From Thiocystis violascens DSM 198 (lineage in GTDB: Bacteria > Pseudomonadota > Gammaproteobacteria > Chromatiales > Chromatiaceae): DNA of 64,000 nucleotides. Positions within the stretch are counted from its first letter, which is position 1; each line of letters starts with the position of its first letter. Positions 1 through 8,290 of this stretch are shown one piece after another. The position numbers and the translations under genes are program-made. Where the stretch lies: NCBI RefSeq assembly GCF_000227745.2, contig NC_018012.1, forward strand, positions 1,459,478 to 1,523,477, read 5' to 3'. The notes beneath the pieces are model-generated. The model did no database searches, had not been told where the DNA came from, and was given only the letters and a program-made list of their open reading frames with translations.

Positions 1-725
1 TGCTGCACGGACTCGCTGGTCAGCAGCAACACGGCGGCGGCTCCCACCAGAGCGCCCTTCCAGAAATCCGGATCGTCGACATTCAGCATCTTGGACAGGG
101 TGGTCAGCCCGTTGCCGCCGTTGCTGACTTCCTCCACCAGATCGGTCATCCGGGCGCCATGCGCCTGTCCGGCACCCTGAGCAGCGCCATGGACATGCCC
201 TTGGGGCATCGCCTGAAAGGCATCGGGCGGATAGGCGCCAGGGGGCGGTGGTGGATAACCGGCGTAGGCGCTGTAGGGTGGTGCATGCGGCGGAGCCATG
301 TAGGGCGGTGGAGCCATGTAGGGCGGGGTCCAGGCTTGCGGAGCCACCGCGAAAGGGGGAGGCGCGGCGTAGCCCTGATAGGGCGCGCCGGCCCAGGGAT
401 CCGGCGCCAGCGGGGGATACTGCGCCTGACCTTGTCCCGGCGGTATCGCACCGGCGGCGCCGTGCATGGACTGGCCCTGCCCCGACGTCGACCATTCGCC
501 CTGCCCGCCCCGGACAGCACCCTCGGCCTGTCGCCCCTGGGAAGCGCCGGCCTGTCCGTAGGCGTAAGCACTGCCCTGGGCCTGACCCTGTCCGCCGGCC
601 GATCCGGACGACGCCTCGCCGTAACCGCCGACCGTGCCCTGCGCCGCCGCGTCCGGCGAGCCGCCCCGGCCTCCGGCTCCCATCCCTGGACCGCGTTCCG
701 ACGCGTCGCTTTGGTGCTCACTCAT
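1..725 (-). CDS. Proline/glycine-rich protein with C-terminal hydrophobic segment (partial)
   Basis: The gene runs off the left edge; 241 codons are visible from an ATG at 725, preceded by GGAGA at good spacing. The first ~110 residues are Gly/Ser/Gln/Ala-rich and low complexity. A Pro-Tyr-rich stretch follows, with two PPYMAP units and a His-containing MPQGHVHGA piece. From about residue 193 a better-conserved-looking segment begins (MTDLVEEV...), ending in a short hydrophobic helix after NVDDPDFWKGALVG. I recall this type of small membrane-associated protein in iron-compartment (ferrosome-like) or metal P-type ATPase neighbourhoods, but the sequence alone does not prove it. It diverges from a ferric-iron transporter across a Fur-box-like region, so a role in iron handling is a fair inference. 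No named family is assigned with confidence. Confidence 0.7.
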   Translation of the reverse strand, partial: MSEHQSDASERGPGMGAGGRGGSPDAAAQGTVGGYGEASSGSAGGQGQAQGSAYAYGQAGASQGRQAEGAVRGGQGEWSTSGQGQSMHGAAGAIPPGQGQAQYPPLAPDPWAGAPYQGYAAPPPFAVAPQAWTPPYMAPPPYMAPPHAPPYSAYAGYPPPPPGAYPPDAFQAMPQGHVHGAAQGAGQAHGARMTDLVEEVSNGGNGLTTLSKMLNVDDPDFWKGALVGAAAVLLLTSESVQ

Positions 726-825
726 TCGATTTCTCCGATGATCTTCATGGTTGACACTCCAGGAAACCCTGCCTGCTCACCCGCATCCCCGGCCATAAGC
801 TTACGCACCTTGAGCATGGATTGCG

Positions 826-869
826 GATGAGAATATTCGCAATGTTAGTCGTTTGCATTATCATCTGCA
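826..869. promoter_or_regulatory. Candidate Fur-box cluster in divergent promoter
   Basis: Two AT-rich pieces lie between the divergent genes: TGAGAATATTCGCA (828-841), close to the TGAGAAT/ATTCTCA Fur palindrome, and ATTATCATC (857-865), whose reverse complement GATGATAAT matches GATGAGAAT at 826-834 in 8 of 9 bases. The site is about 60 bases upstream of the fbpA GTG and about 100 upstream of the minus-strand gene, so it could control both. It is a pattern match only; the arrangement is what iron-repressed divergent promoters usually look like. Confidence 0.45.
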
Positions 870-930
870 AACCAAGCGCCCCGGCTCGACCGCGGCGCGC
901 GCCAATTGCCCCCAACTGGAGATCATACTC

Positions 931-1955
931 GTGAGACCACGTTTCCCTGCCCTGACCGTCATCGCCGTCCTCGCCAGCCTGCCGCCTCGACCCTCGCCGC
1001 CGACGCGGAAGTCAATGTCTACTCATCCCGCAAAGAGGAGTTGATCAAGCCCCTGCTCGACCGCTTCACCGAACAGACCGGCACCCCGGTCAACCTGGTG
1101 ACCGGCAAGCCCGAGGAACTGCTTGAGCGACTCCGACGCGAGGGCGCCAACTCGCCCGCCGACGTGCTCGTCACGGTGGATGCCGGCAACCTGCACCGCG
1201 CCAAGGCCGCCGGGGTGACCCAGCCCCTGACCTCCGACAGCCTCGCTCGGACGATCCCGGAGACCTACCGCGACCCCGAGGGACACTGGGTCGGCCTGAC
1301 CATGCGCGCGCGCCCCATCCTCTACGTCAAGAGCGAGGTCGATCCCGCAACCCTCTCCACCTACGAAGCGCTCGCCGATCCCGATTTCAAGGGTCGTGTC
1401 TGCATCCGCTCCTCCGACAACGTCTACAACCAGTCGCTGGTCGCCTCCATGATCGCCGCGCGCGGCGTCGCGGCCACGGAAGCCTGGGCCAGCGGCCTGG
1501 TCGCCAATCTGGCGCGCCCGCCCAAGGGCAGGGACCGCGACCAGATCAAGGCCGCCGCCGCCGGCGAATGCACGCTCGCCATCGCCAACACTTACTACCT
1601 CGCCGGCATGCTGACCGGCGAATCGGCGGCGGATCGCAGCGCAGCCGAACTCATGGGCGTCTTCTGGCCCAACCAGGAGGATCGCGGCACCCACGTCAAC
1701 GTGAGCGGCGCCGCCCTCACCGCGTCGGCCAAGCATCCCGAGTCCGCCGTCGCCCTGATCGAGTTCCTCGCCAGTCCCGAGTCCCAGGCCTGGTACGCCG
1801 AGGCCAACGGCGAATACCCGGTACGCGCGGACGTGCCGCCGAGCGCGACGCTCGCCACCTGGGGCGAGTTCAAGGCGGACACGCTGAACCTCGCCCGGCT
1901 CGGCGAACTGAACGCCGAGGCCGTCAAGCTCATGGATCGGGCCGGCTGGCGCTGA
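931..1955 (+). CDS. fbpA: Ferric-iron ABC transporter periplasmic binding protein, signal peptide frameshifted
   Basis: This is a class of Fe3+-binding protein (FbpA/FutA/AfuA) that captures iron in the periplasm for FbpBC. The mature part starts ADAEVNVYSSRKEELI, has the usual two-lobe length, and carries the conserved paired tyrosines (ANTYYLAGML) that ligate iron. The natural start appears to be GTG at 931, with GGAG 11 bases upstream, giving VRPRFPALTVIAVLASL, a clear signal peptide. That leader is in a different frame from the mature protein. Adding one G near 981 would read ...ASLAASTLAADAEV..., a textbook signal-peptidase site. An uninterrupted frame does begin at 906, but its N-terminus is basic and not a leader. 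So either the gene is inactivated for export or there is a sequencing error. It is first in an fbpABC operon. Confidence 0.85.
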
Positions 1956-2021
1956 CCGGGCATCAGGATCGACACCGGCGCAGCCCTCGCGCCCGCGGGC
2001 GGGGCGCCGCTCGCCCCTGCC

Positions 2022-3698
2022 ATGGCGCCCATGGCGCCGGCTCTGACGCTGGCGCGGCCCGGCCGCCACGCCTCCCGGCTCTGGACGCTCGGGAGCCTGG
2101 CGCTCGCCCTGCTGCTGGCCACGCCGCTGCTGGTCATCCTCGGCTTCGTGCTGTTCCCCGGCGGCGGGAGCTGGCCGCACCTGGCCGCCACCGTGCTCCC
2201 GAGTTACGTGGCCAACTCGCTCCTGCTCGTGCTCGGCATCGCCGTCGGCACCCTGCTCATCGGGGTCGGCGCCGCCTGGCTCACCAGCCTCTGCCAGTTC
2301 CGCGGCCGCGGTTTCTTCGAATGGGCGCTGCTGCTGCCCATGGCGATGCCAGCCTACATCATCGCCTACACCTACACCGGCCTGCTGGACTTCGCCGGCC
2401 CGGTGCAACCCGGGCTGCGCGACCTCGCCGGCTGGCGCCACGGCGACTATTGGTTTCCCGAGATACGCTCGCTCGGCGGGGCCGTCGCCATGCTCACCCT
2501 GGTGCTCTATCCCTATGTCTACCTGCTCACCCGCGCCGCCTTTCTCAGTCAGTCGGTGTGCGTGCTCGAAGTCGGACGCACCCTCGGCAACGGACCCTGG
2601 CGCACCTTCTTCCTGATCGCCCTGCCGCTCGCCCGTCCGGCCATCGCCGCCGGCCTGTCCCTGGCCCTGATGGAGACCCTGGCCGACTATGGCACCGTGC
2701 AGTACTTCGGCCTCCAAACCTTCACCACCGGCATCTTCCGCACCTGGTACGGACTGGGCGATCCGGTCGGCGCGGCCCAGCTCTCCGCGCTGCTGCTCGG
2801 CTTCGTGCTGGTGCTCGTCACCCTGGAGCGCTACTCCCGGCGCCGCGCCCGCTATCACCAGACCAGTCAGCGCCACCGCCCGCTGCGCCGCCACCCGCTG
2901 CGCGGACGCCACGCGCTGGCGGCCATCGCGCTCTGCGCCCTGCCCCTGCTGCTCGGCTTCCTCGTCCCCGCCGCGCAACTCGCCGTCTGGGCGCTCACCA
3001 TCGCCCGCGACGCCTATGACGCGCGCTTCCTCGGCCTGGTGTTCAACAGCCTGGGACTGGCCGCCGCCGCCCTGCTCGCCCTCGTCCCGGCCCTGCTGCT
3101 CGGCTACGCCCGGCGCCTGCACCCCAGCCCCCCGGTGCGCGCCTCGGTCCGGCTCGCCGGTCTCGGCTACGCCATTCCGGGCAGCGTCATCGCCATCGGC
3201 GTCATCATCCCCTTCGCCTGGCTCGACAACAGCCTGGACGCCTGGATGCGCGCCCAGTTCCAGATCTCCACCGGACTGCTGTTGAGCGGCACCCTCGCCG
3301 CCTTGCTGTTCGCCTATCTGGTGCGCTTCCTGGCCGTCTCGCTGCAAACCGTGGAGGCCGGACTCGGCAAGATCCGCCCCTCGCTCGACGAAGCCGGGCG
3401 CTCGCTTGGCCTGCCCCCCGCGCAAGTGCTGTGGCGCATCCACATCCCCCTGCTGCGCGGCAGTCTGCTCACCGCCCTGCTGCTGGTCTTCGTCGACGGG
3501 CTCAAGGAACTGCCCGCCACGCTCATCCTGCGCCCCTTCAACTTCAACACCCTGGCGGTGCGCGCCTTCGAGCTGGCCTCCGACGAGCGCCTCGCCGACT
3601 CCGCCCCGGCCGCGCTCACCATCGTCCTGGCCGGACTGCTGCCGGTCGTTCTGCTCAGCCGTTCCATCACCCGGTCACGCCATGTCCAATCCACTTGA
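2022..3698 (+). CDS. fbpB: Ferric-iron ABC transporter permease
   Basis: A 558-residue inner-membrane permease with two homologous halves, as in FbpB/AfuB, each a binding-protein-dependent transport domain with about six membrane helices. EAA-loop-like segments occur in both halves (around EVGRTLGNGPWRTFFLIALPL and EAGRSLGLPPAQVLWRIHIP), the sites that dock the ATPase. It follows fbpA after about 65 bases, and its end overlaps the start of fbpC by 17 bases, so translational coupling is likely. Two in-frame ATGs (2022, 2031) are possible starts; the first is used here. The role is translocation of Fe3+ delivered by the periplasmic binding protein. Family assignment is firm; substrate follows from the operon. 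Confidence 0.9.
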   Translation: MAPMAPALTLARPGRHASRLWTLGSLALALLLATPLLVILGFVLFPGGGSWPHLAATVLPSYVANSLLLVLGIAVGTLLIGVGAAWLTSLCQFRGRGFFEWALLLPMAMPAYIIAYTYTGLLDFAGPVQPGLRDLAGWRHGDYWFPEIRSLGGAVAMLTLVLYPYVYLLTRAAFLSQSVCVLEVGRTLGNGPWRTFFLIALPLARPAIAAGLSLALMETLADYGTVQYFGLQTFTTGIFRTWYGLGDPVGAAQLSALLLGFVLVLVTLERYSRRRARYHQTSQRHRPLRRHPLRGRHALAAIALCALPLLLGFLVPAAQLAVWALTIARDAYDARFLGLVFNSLGLAAAALLALVPALLLGYARRLHPSPPVRASVRLAGLGYAIPGSVIAIGVIIPFAWLDNSLDAWMRAQFQISTGLLLSGTLAALLFAYLVRFLAVSLQTVEAGLGKIRPSLDEAGRSLGLPPAQVLWRIHIPLLRGSLLTALLLVFVDGLKELPATLILRPFNFNTLAVRAFELASDERLADSAPAALTIVLAGLLPVVLLSRSITRSRHVQST

Positions 3699-4362
3699 AT
3701 TGCATCACGTCAGCGTCGCCTACGACGGACCGCCGGTGGTCCGCGACATCTCCCTGACCCTGGAACCCGGCGCCATCGGCTGTCTGATCGGGCCGAGCGG
3801 CTGCGGCAAGTCCACCCTGCTGCGCGCCATCGCCGGCTTCGAGCCCCTGCGCCGCGGCGAGATCCGGCTTGCCGAACAGCGTGTCGCCGCCGTCGGCCAC
3901 TCGCTGCCGCCGGAGTCCAGACGGGTCGGCATGGTGTTTCAGGACTTCGCGCTCTTCCCGCACCTCTCGGTCGTCGGCAACCTCGCCTTCGGCATTCGCC
4001 GCCTGCCGCGCCGCGCGCGTCGTGCGCGGGTCGAGTCACTGCTCGAACTGGTCGGTCTCGCCGACGCCGCCGCGCTTTATCCGCACCAGCTCTCCGGCGG
4101 CATGCAGCAGCGCGTCGCACTCGCCCGCGCGCTCGCCCCAGGCCCCGCCGTGCTCCTGCTCGACGAACCTTTCTCCAGCATGGACGCCACCCTGCGCGAA
4201 CAGCTCGCGCGCGAGGTGCGCGAGGTACTGCGCCGCGAGGGCGTCACCGCCATCCTGGTCACCCACGATCAAATCGAAACCTTCGCCATGGCCGACCGCA
4301 TCGGCGTCCTGGCGGACGGCGGATTGCGCCAATGGGACAGCGCGCTCGGTCTCTACCTGTAG
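3682..4362 (+). CDS. fbpC: Ferric-iron ABC transporter ATPase, C-terminus cut off by transposon
   Basis: The nucleotide-binding domain is complete: Walker A GPSGCGKST (~res 36-44), Q-loop (MVFQDFALFP), signature LSGGMQQR, Walker B VLLLDEPFS, and H-loop (VTHDQ). The start ATG at 3682 lies within the end of fbpB. The frame ends after 226 residues (QWDSALGLYL, stop), the last codons being supplied by the transposon end at 4358. Family members are usually ~340-350 residues, so the roughly 110-residue C-terminal regulatory/TOBE-like part is missing. The lost part is not found elsewhere in the window. The shortened ATPase might still hydrolyse ATP, but loss of the C-terminal domain makes normal function uncertain. 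Confidence 0.88.
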   Translation: MSNPLELHHVSVAYDGPPVVRDISLTLEPGAIGCLIGPSGCGKSTLLRAIAGFEPLRRGEIRLAEQRVAAVGHSLPPESRRVGMVFQDFALFPHLSVVGNLAFGIRRLPRRARRARVESLLELVGLADAAALYPHQLSGGMQQRVALARALAPGPAVLLLDEPFSSMDATLREQLAREVREVLRREGVTAILVTHDQIETFAMADRIGVLADGGLRQWDSALGLYL

Positions 4363-4523
4363 CGGCCTGCAAACATCCGCGGCCCGACCTGCAAACATCG
4401 CAATTTTCGACCCGAATTAACTGCAAATATCGGGGGTCCAGGACCCGGATTATTTGCAAATGAGCCGACATTAACTGCAAACAGCCTGCAAACATCCGCG
4501 CCGGCCCAGATTATCTGCAAACG
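4358..4523 (+). repeat. Left 166-bp terminal inverted repeat of transposon
   Basis: It matches the reverse complement of 8125-8290 at all but one position (ATTATCTGC here, ATTAACTGC on the right). It contains seven spaced copies of a YTGCAAA core, several as CCTGCAAACATC and others as AACTGCAAA. These are the kind of repeated sites at which a multimeric transposase binds. Confidence 0.9.
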
Positions 4524-4867
4524 ACGCCCGCGCCTTTCTTGACCAACGGGTTGGCGCTGATCGGCCGCCGTCGCTGGAGGATCAGTCGCCGCCGCACGGT
4601 CATCCAGGATCCAGGTGAAACCGTCTGGCCGCCGGCGCGGCGGGCGGGCGCAGTCCTGCCGCCCCTGCATTGAGCCGCACTCGCCGGCCACTATCGGTTC
4701 GGCAAAACGAGGGTTTTTCCGGACCGTCAGCAGACCGCCAGTGCCACCCGACTGCACCGCCTGAAACCCCGGTCTCACGGTCCGGATAACCGGTTGTGGA
4801 AATCTGCGACCGCTTTTCCTAAGCTACGACGAGTAAATCAAACCACCAGCCCCTCGCGGAGCGGCAG
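4524..4867. other. Transposon leader, probable res/promoter region
   Basis: About 340 bases between the left inverted repeat and the resolvase gene without a convincing gene on either strand. Resolvase genes usually carry their recombination (res) site immediately upstream. The AT-richer stretch around 4790-4850 (GGTTGTGGAAATC... to ...GAGTAAATC) is the best candidate, but I cannot define subsites by eye. Confidence 0.35.
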
Positions 4868-5470
4868 ATGGACATCGGCTATGCCCGTGTCAGCACCAAA
4901 GACCAGAGCCTGGACCTGCAGGTCGACGCCTTGCGCCGCGCCGGGTGCGCGAAGGTCTACCAGGAGGTCGTCAGCGGCGCCAAGGTCCCGCGTCCGGTCC
5001 TCGATACCCTGCTGGGCGAGCTGCGCCCGGGCGACGTGCTGGTGATCTGGAAACTCGACCGTCTCGGGCGTTCCCTGCGTCACTTGGTCGAACTGGCTGG
5101 CGTACTGCTGGAACAGCAGGTCGGGCTCAAGAGCCTCAACGATCCACTGGACACCACCACCTCCCAGGGTCGGTTGGTGTTCAATTTGTTCGCCGCGCTG
5201 GCTGAATTTGAAAAGGATCTGATCCGCGAACGCACCCAGGCCGGGTTGGTCGCTGCGCGTGCTCGCGGTCGCCTGGGCGGGCGCCCCAAGGGCCTACCGC
5301 CCGAGGCTGAGAAAACCGCCTGCGCCGCCGAGACCCTCTACCGCGAGCGGCGCCTATCGGTGCGCGAGATCGCCGCCCAGCTTGGCATCGCCAAAAGTAC
5401 CCTCTACGACTACCTGCGCCACCGCGGGGTGCCGATCGGCACCCCGGGCCCGGCCGCGCAGGGCCGTTAG
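4868..5470 (+). CDS. tniR: Serine resolvase of the transposon
   Basis: A 200-residue serine recombinase of the resolvase/invertase size class. The N-terminal catalytic domain starts MDIGYARVSTKDQ with the active-site serine in YARVS. It continues with the LDRLGRS motif around residue 65 and the FNLFAALAEFEKDLI.ERT helix. The C-terminal helix-turn-helix (~150-190, LSVREIAAQLGIAKSTLYDYL) binds the res site. In elements of this type it resolves cointegrates made by replicative transposition. It is followed 25 bases later by the transposase gene. The family is certain; the tniR name is by analogy to Tn5053. Confidence 0.9.
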   Translation: MDIGYARVSTKDQSLDLQVDALRRAGCAKVYQEVVSGAKVPRPVLDTLLGELRPGDVLVIWKLDRLGRSLRHLVELAGVLLEQQVGLKSLNDPLDTTTSQGRLVFNLFAALAEFEKDLIRERTQAGLVAARARGRLGGRPKGLPPEAEKTACAAETLYRERRLSVREIAAQLGIAKSTLYDYLRHRGVPIGTPGPAAQGR

Positions 5471-5495
5471 GGCGTCGCCCGGGAGTGGTGCGTCC

Positions 5496-7133
5496 ATGAC
5501 GCGTCACCAACTCCCGCCGGAAGCCCTGCTGGACCTGTGCCGTCGGCGCGCCGCATTGGCGCCGCGCAGCCCGGAGCGCCGGGCGCTGATCCAGCAGACG
5601 GCCGCTCTGTACGGGGTCTCGGAGGACGCGCTCTATCGGGCACTGCGCGCACGCGCCCGGCCCAAGGCCCTGAACCGCGCCGACCGCGGGGTGCCGCGGG
5701 TCCTGCCCCCGGCGGAGCTTGAGCACGACTGCGAGGTGATTGCGGCGCTGAAGATCCGCACCAGCAACAAGAAGGGGCGCCACCTCTCCACCGTCCAGGC
5801 CATCCGCTTGCTCGAAGAGCATGGTGTGGAGACCCCCGCGGGGCTGCTGCGTGCCCCGGCCGCGGTGCTGACCCGTAGCACCGTGAATCACTACCTCAAG
5901 CAGTGGGGCTTCGACGACCGGACCCTGACCCGGGTCCCGCCGGCGGTGCGCTTCGAGGCCCGCCACAGCAACGACTGCTGGCAGTTCGATCTGAGCCCGT
6001 CGGATCTGAAACAGGTCGCGCGCCCGGCCTGGTTCGAGGAGGGCCGCGGGCATCCGCTGCTGATGCTCTACAGCGTGGTCGATGACCGCAGCGGGGTCGC
6101 CTACCAGGAGTACCACGGCGTCTATGGCGAGGATGTGGAGGCGGCGCTGCGCTTCCTGTTCAACGCGATGGCCCCGAAGTCCGACCCCGAGTTGCCATTC
6201 CAGGGACGCCCGGCCATGCTCTACATGGACTCTGGGCCGATCGGCAAGAGCCTGATCTTCCACCGCGTCATGGACTACCTCGGGATCGAGGTGCGCACCC
6301 ACATGCCCAAGGACAGCGACGGGCGGCGTCCGACGGCCCGGGCCAAGGGGAAGGTCGAGCGGCCCTTTCGCAGCGTCAAGGAGATGCATGAGACCCTCTA
6401 CCACCTGCACGCGCCGGAGACGGAGGCCGAGGCGAACGCCTGGCTGCTGCGCTTCCTGATCCACTACAACCGCATGCCCCACCGCCGCGAGCCCCATGCG
6501 CGGATCGATGACTGGCTGGCCAACCTGCCCCCGGATGGGGTGCGCGCCATGTGCAGTTGGGAGCGTTTCGGCACCTTCGCCCGCGAGCCCGAGCGGCGCA
6601 AGGTCGGGGTCGACGCCCGGGTCTCCCTAGAGGGGACCCTCTACCAGGTCGACCCTGATCTGGCCGGCGAGGACGTGATTCTGTGGTGGGGACTGTTCGA
6701 CAACGCCCTCTATGTCGAGCACGGTGAGCGGCGCTTTGGCCCCTACGACCCGGTCGGCGGGCCGATTCCCCTGCATCGCTACCGCTCGTTCAAAAAGACC
6801 AAGACCCAGCAACGCGCTGAGCGCATCGCAGCCTTGGCTGAACAACTGGCCCTGCCAGGGTCCGTGTGGGGCGGTCCAGCCGCCTCGGTAGGACTGGCGC
6901 CAGGGCCCGTCGTCGCGCAGACGCCCTTCGTCGATCCGGACCCGTTCCAAGATCTGGCCTTTCCTACGGCGGTCGCGGCAAAACGCGCCATCGCTGAGTA
7001 CCTGGGCACCCCCTTGGCCAAGCTGCCGGCAGAGGCGCTGGCCGCGCTTGATGTCGCCTTGGCCGAGTCACTGCGTAAGGTCGACGTCATCGACGACGCG
7101 CGGACCCATCTGAAACCCCTGCGCGGAGGCTGA
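5496..7133 (+). CDS. tniA: DDE (Mu/TniA-type) transposase
   Basis: A 545-residue integrase-core transposase. After an N-terminal helix-turn-helix region (~1-150) the catalytic core shows the acidic triad in CWQFDLSPSD, LYMDSGPIG and KGKVERPF, with the typical spacing. The C-terminal part (~370-545) is a Mu-like beta-barrel and a tail that probably contacts the ATPase. The frame is open further upstream, but ATG 5496 is chosen because it follows the resolvase stop and gives the expected N-terminus. It is paired with the AAA ATPase 5 bases downstream, as in TniA/TniB and MuA/MuB systems. It probably binds the YTGCAAA repeats in the ends. Confidence 0.88.
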   Translation: MTRHQLPPEALLDLCRRRAALAPRSPERRALIQQTAALYGVSEDALYRALRARARPKALNRADRGVPRVLPPAELEHDCEVIAALKIRTSNKKGRHLSTVQAIRLLEEHGVETPAGLLRAPAAVLTRSTVNHYLKQWGFDDRTLTRVPPAVRFEARHSNDCWQFDLSPSDLKQVARPAWFEEGRGHPLLMLYSVVDDRSGVAYQEYHGVYGEDVEAALRFLFNAMAPKSDPELPFQGRPAMLYMDSGPIGKSLIFHRVMDYLGIEVRTHMPKDSDGRRPTARAKGKVERPFRSVKEMHETLYHLHAPETEAEANAWLLRFLIHYNRMPHRREPHARIDDWLANLPPDGVRAMCSWERFGTFAREPERRKVGVDARVSLEGTLYQVDPDLAGEDVILWWGLFDNALYVEHGERRFGPYDPVGGPIPLHRYRSFKKTKTQQRAERIAALAEQLALPGSVWGGPAASVGLAPGPVVAQTPFVDPDPFQDLAFPTAVAAKRAIAEYLGTPLAKLPAEALAALDVALAESLRKVDVIDDARTHLKPLRGG

Positions 7134-7138
7134 CCGGC

Positions 7139-8104
7139 ATGCAGAGCGAGGTGATGAAGCACTTTGGGCTAACCCGCGGACTGCCGCGCGCCGGCTATTT
7201 CGAAACCGCCCAGCAACGCCGGGTCTTCGACGATATCAAGATCGCCATCCATGGCGGTCAACTCCTGGCCCTGGTCGGACTGGTCGGCTGCGGCAAGACC
7301 ACCACGCTGCACCGGCTGACCGAGGCCCTCAAGGACGAGCGCGAGATCCTGGTCTCCCAGTCGCTCGCGGTGGACAAACATCGGATCAACCTTGGCACCC
7401 TGATGCTGGCCCTGTTCTACGACCTGTTGACCGAGAAGGACTTCAAGGTCCCCACCCAGCCGGAGAAGCGCGAGCGCAAGCTCATCGAGGTCATCGCCAA
7501 GCGCAAGAAGCCGGTCGCCCTGTTCGTCGATGAGGCGCACGACCTGCACCCCAAGACCCTGGTCGGGCTGAAGCGCCTGATCGAACTGGTCCAGAACAAC
7601 GGCGGCACCCTGTCCGTGGTCCTGGTGGGTCACCCCAAGCTCAGGAACGATCTGCGCCGGCCAGCCCTGGAGGAGATCGGCGCCCGGACCACCCTGTTCT
7701 GGCTGGACGGGATCAAAGGGCAGGAGTTGGCCTATCTGGACTGGTTGCTGGAGCAATGCGCCCCCGCAACGGCGGCCGATCTGCTGACCGCGGAGGCCCG
7801 CGAGCGCCTGGCCGCAGCACTGTCCACCCCGTTGCAGATCGAGCAGTACCTGACGCTCGCGCTGGAGGCGGCCTATCAGGTCGGGCAGAAGCCGGTGACC
7901 TTGGAGGTCATCGAAGCCGTCCTGGCGGCCGACATTGATGCCCTGGAGGCGACCCTGACCCGCTACGGCTACAACACCCGGGCGTTGGCCGATCTACTCA
8001 ACGTCCGCCCGGCGGAGATTCGCTCCTTTCTGCACGGCCAGTTGGCACCGGGGCGGACCCAGGAACTGCATGGCCAGTTACTGGCTGCGGGGCTGCCGGT
8101 GTGA
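7139..8104 (+). CDS. tniB: AAA ATPase transposition accessory protein (ExeA/TniB-like)
   Basis: A 321-residue ATPase with Walker A LVGLVGCGKTTT (~res 40-51) and Walker B LFVDEAHD (~res 123-130), of the ExeA/TniB/MuB group. The C-terminal ~50 residues form a helical DNA- or transposase-contact region. Such proteins choose target DNA and activate the DDE transposase. It starts 5 bases after the transposase stop and ends 20 bases before the right inverted repeat, so it is the last gene of the element. The missing TniQ-type gene fits simpler Tn552-like elements better than Tn5053. Confidence 0.85.
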   Translation: MQSEVMKHFGLTRGLPRAGYFETAQQRRVFDDIKIAIHGGQLLALVGLVGCGKTTTLHRLTEALKDEREILVSQSLAVDKHRINLGTLMLALFYDLLTEKDFKVPTQPEKRERKLIEVIAKRKKPVALFVDEAHDLHPKTLVGLKRLIELVQNNGGTLSVVLVGHPKLRNDLRRPALEEIGARTTLFWLDGIKGQELAYLDWLLEQCAPATAADLLTAEARERLAAALSTPLQIEQYLTLALEAAYQVGQKPVTLEVIEAVLAADIDALEATLTRYGYNTRALADLLNVRPAEIRSFLHGQLAPGRTQELHGQLLAAGLPV

Positions 8105-8124
8105 GTGTGGCCGGCTCATTCAGC

Positions 8125-8290
8125 CGTTTGCAGTTAATCTGGGCCGGCGCGGATGTTTGCAGGCTGTTTGCAGTTAATGTCGGCTCATTTGCAAATAATC
8201 CGGGTCCTGGACCCCCGATATTTGCAGTTAATTCGGGTCGAAAATTGCGATGTTTGCAGGTCGGGCCGCGGATGTTTGCAGGCCGCTACA
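8125..8290 (-). repeat. Right 166-bp terminal inverted repeat of transposon
   Basis: It is the mirror of 4358-4523 with a single mismatch and ends ...GGCCGCTACA. It includes in-frame ATGs, one of which (8250) opens the chimeric frame that continues into the truncated prophage gene. Confidence 0.9.

Larger units (their letters stand above)
4358..8290 (+). mobile_element. TniA/TniB-type transposon with resolvase, 3933 bp
   Basis: The element is bounded by 166-bp inverted repeats beginning TGTAGCGG and ending CCGCTACA, and carries three co-directional genes: serine resolvase, DDE transposase and AAA ATPase. This gene set resembles Tn552/Tn5053-type elements, but no TniQ-like gene is present. 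It inserts in the ABC ATPase gene on the left, yet abuts an N-terminally truncated prophage gene on the right. The flanking pentamers are CTACC (4353-4357) and GCTAC (8291-8295), so no direct target duplication is visible. This implies a rearrangement after insertion rather than a simple insertion. Confidence 0.9.

Noticed and set aside
1023..3443. 806-codon open frame on the minus strand opposite fbpA/fbpB
   Set aside because: It is rich in Gly/Gln/Glu/Ala without any domain and mirrors the GC-rich codon pattern of two clear genes on the other strand.
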